A stretch of 26,310 nucleotides of DNA from Bacteroidales bacterium (lineage in GTDB: Bacteria; Bacteroidota; Bacteroidia; Bacteroidales; UBA932): positions 1-26,310 of the forward strand of contig JAEENZ010000223.1 in assembly GCA_016283985.1 (NCBI GenBank), read 5' to 3'. Positions 1 through 6,990 of the stretch are shown in pieces. The notes below the pieces were generated by a model, which had not been told where the DNA came from, did no database searches, and saw only the letters and a program-made list of their open reading frames with translations. The position numbers and the translations under genes are program-made. How positions within the stretch are numbered: position 1 is the first letter of the stretch; each line of letters starts with the position of its first letter.

Positions 1-90
1 AAAGCATTTACAAAATACCGGATCCAACATCGGAACTGTTTGTACCCTCAACCCCAGTCTTTCCATATTAATAATTATAAACAGTTCCAT
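1..90 (-). CDS. Possible 5' fragment of an unidentified gene leaving the window
   Basis: A minus-strand frame opens with ATG at 90 and stays open for 30 codons to the window edge. A second in-frame ATG lies at 66. The visible residues (MELFIIINMERLGLR, then VQTVPMLDPVFCKCF) match nothing I recognise, and no signal peptide is obvious. Support is indirect: a promoter-like sequence lies about 30-60 bases upstream (118-149) and the frame has no stop. Thirty codons open by chance is not rare, and a 10-bp inverted repeat (32-41 / 79-88) lies within it. It could equally be a leader region or non-coding DNA. Confidence 0.25.
   Translation of the reverse strand, partial: MELFIIINMERLGLRVQTVPMLDPVFCKCF
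32..88. repeat. 10-bp perfect inverted repeat
   Basis: GGAACTGTTT at 32-41 is the exact reverse complement of AAACAGTTCC at 79-88, with a 37-bp spacer. The pair lies just downstream of the putative minus-strand promoter at 118-149. It could form a long-looped hairpin in an untranslated leader, be an operator or recombination site, or be chance. No recombinase gene is visible in the window. Confidence 0.45.
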
Positions 91-117
91 TTGATCGTGG
101 ATGGAGAACCAGACAAA

Positions 118-149
118 CAAATATAAGACTTTGACTTGAATCTTACAAG
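118..149 (-). promoter_or_regulatory. Putative Bacteroidota sigma-ABfr promoter reading out of the window
   Basis: On the minus strand TATATTTG (125-118) fits the Bacteroidota -7 consensus TAnnTTTG. A weaker -33 candidate, CTTG (149-146), lies 20 bases upstream, a normal spacing. The -33 element sits inside a 6-bp dyad, GACTTG / CAAGTC (133-138 and 146-151, 7-base loop), which could be an operator. Initiation would be near 111, upstream of the ATG at 90. The -33 match is imperfect, so this is tentative. Confidence 0.4.
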
Positions 150-191
150 TCTCTTTTAGAATAGCGGTAAGCAGTATGTCAAAGAACGTGC

Positions 192-241
192 GGGGCACGC
201 GCCCCTTTGGGACCCCGGGCGTCGGTCAGGGCGCCTGGGGT
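192..241. terminator. GC-rich double stem-loop after the operon end
   Basis: Two stem-loops lie 9 to 58 bases past the last stop codon of the long operon. Arms 212-221 (ACCCCGGGCG) and 232-241 (CGCCTGGGGT) pair over 10 bp with one G-T wobble and a 10-base loop. GGGGC at 192-196 pairs with GCCCC at 201-205 around a 4-base loop. For the minus transcript the T-run precedes rather than follows the main stem, so this is not a textbook intrinsic terminator. The stems may still stop transcription, protect the 3' end, or belong to a dispersed intergenic repeat. The strong GC contrast with the AT-rich flank (1-180) is visible by eye. Confidence 0.4.
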
Positions 242-249
242 AAAAAAGA

Positions 250-3200
250 TTAATCTATAGACCCGACAGAAACCCCTGAAGCCATAGTGCCATCACTATT
301 CGTGGGGGTTTTGTTGGGGCCGCATAGCCTTTTCATCGTTATGTCCGATGAAGAACTAATAGTAGCATACAGAACCTTTTTATTTGAGTAACCAGTTCTT
401 GCCCTTGTCCCTGATTCTATAACACATGACGAGAAACTATAATCATAATTCTCGTTCGAATTGCAGAATAGTCCAGCCAGGCCATCACCACTATTGGTGC
501 CATGTATAGTGCCACCTACCTTGCAACCGCTATAAGTCGTATTCCCAGCAGACAATCCAGTTATTCCTCCAGTATACGCAAAAGGAGATGAAGAATTTGT
601 GTTAAGCTCACCTGAATACTTGAGATTGGACAATGTCGAACTAGTGCAGTAGCCAACTACACCACCACAAATATTACGGTGATAATTGCCGTCAACAGTG
701 CCTATACCGCCAGTCAGATAGGGACGAATGTTAGCAGTACAGACACATCCGGAAGGATTATTCTCCGTATAGGCCACAACGCCGCCAATGCAGCAGCGGA
801 GCGCAGCATAAATCCTAATAGTGCCGGAGTTGGAGCAATTGGTAAAGGTCTTTCCGGTTATTGTGCAAAAGCCACCGGACAGACCCTCGCTGGTGCCCGT
901 GCTACCCATTCCGGCGATTCCGCCGAAGCAGGACCAGTACTTGGGTTTATTCTCGCTGTCAGCGACCGCCAAATCGCCGGCTGAGTTATTTGTATAAACC
1001 CATCCTTCATTCTCACATCCGTTGATGGTCTGTACACCTGCGGCAGTCCAGCCACCGATGATACCTCCTCCGAATACCTGACCGCTTTGAGTCAGTTCCA
1101 AATTTAAGAACCTGATATCACTTGAATTGTAGGTATTATCAAAAGAGGAGGTAACCGCGCTCATGCCAATGATACCACCCACGTAAACTTTATCCCTGGC
1201 ATTACCCTCGATGACAATATCATCGACATCATCTCCATCGGGATACAGGCTCTTGGCATAAGCAAAATCAGATGCCGCGCTGAAGGTATAGCCGCAGACA
1301 CCGCCGACAGCAACTTTGGTACTTGCGGAGTTCTCCAACAGGACACCCTTGTTGTAGTTATAGGTAGTGCTGTTACCGGTAAATGTATTAGCGCCACTTA
1401 CGGAACCAGCCACACCGCCCATTCTGACACCTGCTGTACCGTCTGAGCCTGTTCCAGTATTGGTGATGTTGCCAGTATTGTAGCAGCCGGTATAGGTGGT
1501 GGTACCACCAGTTGTCCATGCGACAACACCGCCGATGGAGATGGAGGAACATGCACCGGAATTCTGTACTGCACCCTTGTTGAAACAGGAGGTTACGGTA
1601 GTGTTGCCCTTGTTGTTGGAGATGACACCTGCAAACTGGCCGTCCTGTCTGGAGTTGGTACCAGAAGTGGCAGTGTTGGTAATCGTTCCTCCGGCGAGGG
1701 AGTTAGTACCGTTGGAGCAACGGGTAAGGTTACCCTCGCTGATACCCACAACACCGGAAACGTTGATTTCACTCTTGTAGGTGGAACCGTTGTTGGTAAC
1801 ATTACCTGTGTTATAGCAATCAGTTAAATCAGCTACGCTGTGTGCTGCCACGCCGGCAATGTTCATGTGGTAAGAAGTAGCGTTAGAGCTGGAGCCCTGG
1901 CTATAGTTGTTCACGACATTACCCGTATTGGAGGCATTGCTTACGTCGTTACCTGCATAACCGATAACGCCGCCAATATAGTTGTTCCTGGGGATGGTGC
2001 AGCCGGCAGCAACGGTAACGTCGCCGGCATTGGAAGCACCGGTAATGGTGCCGCCGCCAGCTGCGATGGAGCTGCCGCCAGAGGCTATGCCAACGATGCC
2101 GCCAACATAGGAGTGATAGCCGGAGATAAAGCCATTGACCGCAATGTCGCCATTGGCGGTATTGGTGCCGTTGGATACAGTACCGCCGGCAAGATAACCG
2201 ACAATGCCACCAAGCGCCATCATACTCTCGTGAAGCTCAGTTACGGTGATAGGCGCATCGTTAGTGCCATAGATGTTGCCGCCAAGATGCTGGCCGACAA
2301 GACCTCCCGCATACATATACTGGGAGCCGCTCACGGAAGAATTGAAAATGATGGAACCGCTGTTGGTCACATTGTTATTCAATGAGTAGCCGCTGTCGGT
2401 GGTGTTGGAAAACACACGGCCCACAATGCCGCCCACTGACGGCGGTCGCTTGGTGTTCTGGCCGGTAAATGTGATGGTACCGGAATTACCTCCTCCGGAT
2501 ATTTCTGCACCGGTCACTGCGCCAGCTATACCGCCAATGTAGAGCTGTCCCTCGCCACTTTGGGACTGTCCAAAGTTTATAGCGCCGCTATTGGTGCAAC
2601 TGGTAACAAGTTTAGCTCCAGAAAAGTATCCAATAACACCGCCGTAGCAGAGATAATTGTTATCCCCCATCGTCATACTGCCAGTAGTTGTGATGGTCAT
2701 AGCGTTGGAGCAGGAAGTCACGGCTTTCGTTGAATAACCGACCACGCCGCCTACAAACAGCATGTTGCTGTGGCTTGTGTTGGAGACAGTCAGAGTGCCG
2801 CCGGTGGAGCGACAATTCTCGAGGGTGACACCTGAAACAGTATTGCTAGCTACAACACCGCCGATATAGGTTGCGTTCGTAGCGGTAGCCGTATAGTTGA
2901 TATTACCGGAGTTGGTTAACTCAGTGATGGTTGAGCCTTCGTTGCAACGACCGACAACTCCGCCGATAAGCCTGGCGGTGCTTCCTCCTGTAGCCGCTAC
3001 GTTTACGGTTCCCGCGTTGGTGAGGCCGGAATAGTCCCCGTTCCCATTGTTGAGACGGCCAACAACACCGCCCTGATTAAGCTGGGTTCCGGCTGCGCTG
3101 CCGGATTCAGTGGTGACGGTTCCTGCTGTAAGATTGGAGCAGGACTCCATCTCTCCCTTGTACATACCGGCCACGCCGCCTATGTGGAGAACCTTTGTGG

Positions 3201-4830
3201 TGGTGCAGGTGGATGCGGCCTGCACGAGACCGGAGTTGGTGCAGCCGCTGATGTTTTCAGCTACTTCTACGCCATATCCTACTACACCTCCAATCATAAT
3301 GTTGCCCTCGAACTGCTCGGCACAGATTACCGTGCCGGAATTGGTGCAGTCGGAGATACTGCCCTGCGTGCCGAGGTCTCCTCCCTTCTGCGTACGGCCA
3401 ATGACTCCGCCGATGGAAGGCTGCCTGTCACCGGTATGGGTTACTCCGGCATTGTCGGCCAATGTGACTGTGGCTTCGTTGGTGCAGCTAATGAAAGCAC
3501 CACCACGGTTGTTGCCGACAAGACCGCCGAGGCAGGGATTGCCGGACAGGGCCGCAGAAGGAGTAAAGGTGATGGAGCCGGTGGCTGTACAGTTCTTCAG
3601 GCCGCCGATATCGTCGATCGCGGTTCCAGGGATGACCTGACGTGCAAAGATGCCGAGGTTTAAGTCCGAGGCGTCAGTGATTGAAATGCTAGAGTTCAGC
3701 GTAAGGTTTTTCACAACGCCCTTGAGGTCACTGAAAAGAGGCTTGGTAAGGCCGGAGATGGTCTTTCCATTACCGTCAAATACACCCTCGTAATCCACAA
3801 TGGAATTGAAAGATGATACTGTAGCAGACGTAAGGTCCAAATTCGTGGTAACACGAGCATTAAGAGTCTTATTACCGCCATTTACTTCACTGACGAATGA
3901 TAGTAACGTAGCATCATTTTTAATCTCATGGAGGTTCGTAATTTTGGATTGAACATACTCGAAAGTTCCAAGTTCGCGAACCTTGCCGGCCGTTATAGTA
4001 TTGTTGTCGTTCAATACCTTGAACTCCATGTGCCCGCTATCGTTGTCCACTATCTCGCACTGTATGCCGCCAGTGTAGGTGCCGGCAGGAATGGCCACAT
4101 AGAAAACGGTAGCGGTCCCAGTCAGCCGTTTATAACTGCCGAAGCTGTAATTGATGGTTCCTCCTCCAGATGCCGGGGTGAGGGTGCCGTTGAGAAGACC
4201 TGAGCCGTTCTTTCCAATGGTGAAGTTCCCCGAGAGTGATTTGTCACCGGCCACGGCTTTGAGATTCATGGAGAGAATTCCCTTGCCGCTGGCGAAAGAA
4301 CCCGTGATGGAGAACTTCAGAAGGGCGCAAAGGTGATTGAATGTAACCGTCCCGGAAGGCCTTGTTGCAGAGGCTGCATACATGGGCATAGCCGCGTCGT
4401 CAAAGTCATTGGCATAATATGTCTGGGAAGCGGGAATGGAGACCTGGTTATCGTGACCGTCAACACCCCTGTACAGGAAATTATAGACCGACAGACCAGA
4501 AGTCGGCTTGAAAGAAGCCGAAATCTGTGTGTCAGAATCCTTGGTGGATTCAGTGGGGGCAGATCCGTTAAGTGAAACGCGATTTTGGTCCCCGGTAGAC
4601 CACCTCACGGGATAGGAAGAACCGTCCTTGGTGCCAAGAGCGGTCTTGGTTTCAAGAGGTTCTGCATATTCAGGAACAGAAAACACAACGGTAACAGTGC
4701 TTTCGTCCCCCGGCTGACTGAGGGCGTACTGCGAAAGGAGTTCGTCCTGAGGGAGGTCAATTTCTTTGGCACAGCCGAAACTGAGAGCGAACAGTGCTAA
4801 TATGCTAAATATTGTATATACTTTTTTCAT
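250..4830 (-). CDS. Giant surface lipoprotein: fimbrillin-like N-domain plus ~27 GLUG repeats
   Basis: A predicted 1526-aa lipoprotein and the last gene of the operon, starting 12 bases after the EEP fusion gene. The signal peptide ends at Cys20 (LSFGC). Residues about 45-295 resemble fimbrillin/Mfa-like domains, with ETKTALG, a W-S-T-G-D motif and a VAIPAG strand, and are clearly related to the N-domains of the 654-aa and ~1525-aa proteins here. From about residue 300, a DYEGVFDGNGKTISGL / DLKGVVKNLTLNS lead-in opens a right-handed beta-helix-like array of roughly 27 GLUG units (GGVVG-type strand, then C-x-N-x-G turns). The last ~378 residues closely match the C-terminus of the 851-aa protein. 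No catalytic domain and no type IX secretion tail were seen. A surface adhesin or ligand-binding role is inferred from GLUG proteins generally. Confidence 0.85.
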   Translation of the reverse strand: MKKVYTIFSILALFALSFGCAKEIDLPQDELLSQYALSQPGDESTVTVVFSVPEYAEPLETKTALGTKDGSSYPVRWSTGDQNRVSLNGSAPTESTKDSDTQISASFKPTSGLSVYNFLYRGVDGHDNQVSIPASQTYYANDFDDAAMPMYAASATRPSGTVTFNHLCALLKFSITGSFASGKGILSMNLKAVAGDKSLSGNFTIGKNGSGLLNGTLTPASGGGTINYSFGSYKRLTGTATVFYVAIPAGTYTGGIQCEIVDNDSGHMEFKVLNDNNTITAGKVRELGTFEYVQSKITNLHEIKNDATLLSFVSEVNGGNKTLNARVTTNLDLTSATVSSFNSIVDYEGVFDGNGKTISGLTKPLFSDLKGVVKNLTLNSSISITDASDLNLGIFARQVIPGTAIDDIGGLKNCTATGSITFTPSAALSGNPCLGGLVGNNRGGAFISCTNEATVTLADNAGVTHTGDRQPSIGGVIGRTQKGGDLGTQGSISDCTNSGTVICAEQFEGNIMIGGVVGYGVEVAENISGCTNSGLVQAASTCTTTKVLHIGGVAGMYKGEMESCSNLTAGTVTTESGSAAGTQLNQGGVVGRLNNGNGDYSGLTNAGTVNVAATGGSTARLIGGVVGRCNEGSTITELTNSGNINYTATATNATYIGGVVASNTVSGVTLENCRSTGGTLTVSNTSHSNMLFVGGVVGYSTKAVTSCSNAMTITTTGSMTMGDNNYLCYGGVIGYFSGAKLVTSCTNSGAINFGQSQSGEGQLYIGGIAGAVTGAEISGGGNSGTITFTGQNTKRPPSVGGIVGRVFSNTTDSGYSLNNNVTNSGSIIFNSSVSGSQYMYAGGLVGQHLGGNIYGTNDAPITVTELHESMMALGGIVGYLAGGTVSNGTNTANGDIAVNGFISGYHSYVGGIVGIASGGSSIAAGGGTITGASNAGDVTVAAGCTIPRNNYIGGVIGYAGNDVSNASNTGNVVNNYSQGSSSNATSYHMNIAGVAAHSVADLTDCYNTGNVTNNGSTYKSEINVSGVVGISEGNLTRCSNGTNSLAGGTITNTATSGTNSRQDGQFAGVISNNKGNTTVTSCFNKGAVQNSGACSSISIGGVVAWTTGGTTTYTGCYNTGNITNTGTGSDGTAGVRMGGVAGSVSGANTFTGNSTTYNYNKGVLLENSASTKVAVGGVCGYTFSAASDFAYAKSLYPDGDDVDDIVIEGNARDKVYVGGIIGMSAVTSSFDNTYNSSDIRFLNLELTQSGQVFGGGIIGGWTAAGVQTINGCENEGWVYTNNSAGDLAVADSENKPKYWSCFGGIAGMGSTGTSEGLSGGFCTITGKTFTNCSNSGTIRIYAALRCCIGGVVAYTENNPSGCVCTANIRPYLTGGIGTVDGNYHRNICGGVVGYCTSSTLSNLKYSGELNTNSSSPFAYTGGITGLSAGNTTYSGCKVGGTIHGTNSGDGLAGLFCNSNENYDYSFSSCVIESGTRARTGYSNKKVLYATISSSSDITMKRLCGPNKTPTNSDGTMASGVSVGSID
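541..3530 (-). repeat. Tandem GLUG-repeat coding region (about 27 units)
   Basis: The stretch encodes successive units of about 25-60 residues, each centred on a (I/V)GG(V/I)(V/I)G strand followed by a C-(T/S/Y)-N-(S/T)-G turn and a short V/I strand. The repeats are diverged at DNA level, with no long perfect direct repeats seen. This points to an old protein-level expansion rather than recent slippage. Boundaries are approximate. Confidence 0.75.
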
Positions 4831-4842
4831 AACTGTTGGCGT

Positions 4843-6807
4843 CTATTCAAACAATATTTGGGCAACTACAGGGAAATGGTCTGAAGGACACCATGTTTTG
4901 GTAACCTCTTCAGTTGCACCCGTCGGTTCACCAGTTTCTTCATCTAGAACAGCTACACTTGACGTGACATCGTAAGTGACTCGTACCGTCTTGTATGTCT
5001 CAGCAGAGATGTTTTGGGTTGATCCGTCCTTGAGCCAGATGTGGTCTATGCGGAACTGGGGGTATTTCATATTGGTCATGTAATGGGCACCCCAATTACT
5101 TCCTGTCTGGGTTCCGGGGTAACTGATATATATATCGGACATATTACCAGCCGCGTACACTTCGTCGTAGGCGTTGGTAAGTCCGCCACTGGTCATCGAT
5201 GTATAAGCGGCATCGGCCCTGGTCTTCTTGGTGTCGTAGTAAGGCCCGAAGTTAAAGTCACCCATCACTATATAAGGAAGGCTCCCGGCCTTGGCGTTAC
5301 AGAAGTACTTGAGGTTGTTTACAATCCTCGCCCTGCGGGCCACAATGAGTTCGTTCTCCTTGTCATACTTGCCATCAGTTTTAGGCGCATCGACCTCGCT
5401 GCCTATATGGTCAGTTGTGGAGGTATGGGTTACGAACACATAGAACTGCTTTCCAGATGTCGTATGGGTGAACTTGGCATAGGCGCAGGTGGTCTCCGGA
5501 CCACCGCTGTTACCATAAGCGGAAGACTTGCTAGTATAGTAGGTATTGTCGGCGACGTGTGAAATCCATACCCAGTCATGGTCCGTGATGCTGAACATCG
5601 AATTCTTGTAAGCGAACCCATCGGCAAATTTACAGGAAGTAGAATAAGAATAACCAAAAATAGCATTCCCATCACGGTCGATATCATCCGGATGGTCAAG
5701 CTCCCATGTGTATCCAGACAATCCGGAAAGGGTCTTGATGGAGTAACTTCCATCGTTAAGGAAATTACTGTCAATCTCATTGATACCGATGATGTCGGCC
5801 CCCATCTTATTTACGGCTTCGCCTAATGCGGCGCGGACATTGGAGTTCGTCAAGGACATGTAATCTTTGTTACGGCTGCTCTGTGCATACAGGTTATAAA
5901 CCCCTACGTTTATGATGGTAGCCGACGCCGTGCCACTCTCTGCAGTAAGGCTTCCGGCAGCGAAGAGGTTCTCCGTGCGGCCGGCGGCGTAAGTCTTGCT
6001 CTGCATGGCAATTACTTTTGTACTTTCCAGTGTGTAGCCGCTACCCCAGAACTTCAGGCGCATGAAAGCACCATCGGTCTGATAAACCAAGGCTTCGATG
6101 CCAGAGGCATATCTCTGGGCAGGGATAGCAATGTAGATGTAAGTGTCTGATCCGCTCAGCGTAAGGCCACTTCCAAAACTATATGTAAGTGTGCCAGTTG
6201 TTCCACCAGAGAACACGCCGGTAAAGCCATCGCCATCAGTTGCCAAAGTAAAACTACCATAGAGTTTCTCTGAACCCAGGCTGTTCAACTCAATCCTGTC
6301 CAAAGTTGCGCTGCCGTTGAGGGCAAAGCGGATAAGGCCGCAGAAACTATTTAGCGACACGCTATAACCACCGCTGGACTTAACGGCATTGCCATAAGCA
6401 GCAGCTGCATCCGGGTCGAAACTGCCCGCCACATAGTTCTGTGTGTCAGGAAGGGAGATGACATTGGCCGATGTAGTCTCTGGATAAAGCACCTTGTATG
6501 GGGCGGTTAATGAACCGCTCACAGTAAAGTCAACGACAGTCTGGTTATCCTCCGTGACGGCATTGTCAGACGGGGTGCCGTTCACGGAAATCCTGTCCCC
6601 AGTCGTCCATTTAACAGGGTACTTTCCATCTTCGAGAGCACCAAGAATTGTCTTGGTATGGGCATCGGATAGAGAGGCACTCAAGACGATACCATCAGGC
6701 TCGATTCCGGGCTGGGAGGGAGTTTGCTCTTCCGAACAAGCCGTGAGCCAACTCCCTACAACAGCAAGGATAAAACAGAATTTCAATATATTATTCATCA
6801 TATTCAT
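4843..6807 (-). CDS. Surface lipoprotein: fimbrillin-like N-domain fused to EEP-family phosphodiesterase/nuclease
   Basis: A predicted 654-aa lipoprotein. The signal peptide ends at Cys24 (LTAC), followed by Ser-Glu-Glu, which resembles the acidic surface-export signal of Bacteroidota lipoproteins. Residues ~40-285 form a fimbrillin/Mfa-like domain (HTKTILG, W-T-T-G-D, P-x-TQNYVAGSFDP, YIAIPA). Residues ~297-654 form a complete endonuclease/exonuclease/phosphatase domain: Asn305, Glu344, His461, Asp517 and Asn519 in MGDFN, Asp588 in RIDHIW, and Asp643-His644 in PSDHFPVV. All expected metal and catalytic positions are present, so it should be an active metal-dependent phosphodiesterase. The substrate (DNA, RNA, phospholipid or another phosphoester) cannot be read from the motifs. 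ATGs also occur at 6801 and 6798. The Shine-Dalgarno-like GGAGGAGG suits 6807 or 6801. It lies 12 bases after the 49-aa peptide gene. Confidence 0.87.
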   Translation of the reverse strand: MNMMNNILKFCFILAVVGSWLTACSEEQTPSQPGIEPDGIVLSASLSDAHTKTILGALEDGKYPVKWTTGDRISVNGTPSDNAVTEDNQTVVDFTVSGSLTAPYKVLYPETTSANVISLPDTQNYVAGSFDPDAAAAYGNAVKSSGGYSVSLNSFCGLIRFALNGSATLDRIELNSLGSEKLYGSFTLATDGDGFTGVFSGGTTGTLTYSFGSGLTLSGSDTYIYIAIPAQRYASGIEALVYQTDGAFMRLKFWGSGYTLESTKVIAMQSKTYAAGRTENLFAAGSLTAESGTASATIINVGVYNLYAQSSRNKDYMSLTNSNVRAALGEAVNKMGADIIGINEIDSNFLNDGSYSIKTLSGLSGYTWELDHPDDIDRDGNAIFGYSYSTSCKFADGFAYKNSMFSITDHDWVWISHVADNTYYTSKSSAYGNSGGPETTCAYAKFTHTTSGKQFYVFVTHTSTTDHIGSEVDAPKTDGKYDKENELIVARRARIVNNLKYFCNAKAGSLPYIVMGDFNFGPYYDTKKTRADAAYTSMTSGGLTNAYDEVYAAGNMSDIYISYPGTQTGSNWGAHYMTNMKYPQFRIDHIWLKDGSTQNISAETYKTVRVTYDVTSSVAVLDEETGEPTGATEEVTKTWCPSDHFPVVAQILFE

Positions 6808-6809
6808 TT

Positions 6810-6817
6810 CCTCCTCC
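6810..6817 (-). promoter_or_regulatory. Strong Shine-Dalgarno sequence before the EEP fusion gene
   Basis: The minus strand reads GGGAGGAGGAAATG at this point, with GGAGG cores ending 5 bases before the ATG at 6807 and about 8 bases before the ATG at 6801. Bacteroidota mRNAs usually lack strong anti-16S pairing and the other genes here show none, so the motif stands out. Confidence 0.5.
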
Positions 6818-6819
6818 CT

Positions 6820-6969
6820 TTAGTCGGAATCTTCATCAAAAACCGTTGGTCCGCTTGTCGCACCAGGATCTGCAATAAGCATATACCTCACGATGGAAGC
6901 CTGACATAGAGACTGGTCCATGAGCAATGGCACTTGCTCTGCAACAGGGTGTGTGTATTCTTTTTTCAT
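6820..6969 (-). CDS. Small acidic-tailed peptide (49 aa), paralogue of the 47-aa peptide
   Basis: A 49-codon frame from ATG 6969 to TAA 6820 fills the gap between the ~1525-aa GLUG gene (21 bases upstream) and the EEP fusion gene (12 bases downstream). It has no hydrophobic signal peptide. It begins MKKEYTHPVAEQVPLL, contains SLCQASI near residue 20, and ends with an acidic VFDEDSD tail. The pattern Y-T-x-P-x-x-E ... L-C-Q-(S/A) is shared with the 47-aa peptide at 11582-11725, which argues that both are translated. Short 'Y-x-x-P' peptides with acidic tails next to surface lipoproteins are familiar in Bacteroidales genomes, but I know of no assigned function. Coding status is supported by the paralogy and by the exact fit in an otherwise gapless operon. 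Confidence 0.65.
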   Translation of the reverse strand: MKKEYTHPVAEQVPLLMDQSLCQASIVRYMLIADPGATSGPTVFDEDSD

Positions 6970-6990
6970 ATTGTACTCTTAAAGATTAAA

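Noticed and set aside
541..3530. Possible CRISPR or short tandem DNA repeat array, suggested by the regular repetition
   Set aside because: The periodicity is in the protein (GLUG units). At DNA level the units vary in length and sequence, with no identical repeats or unique spacers.
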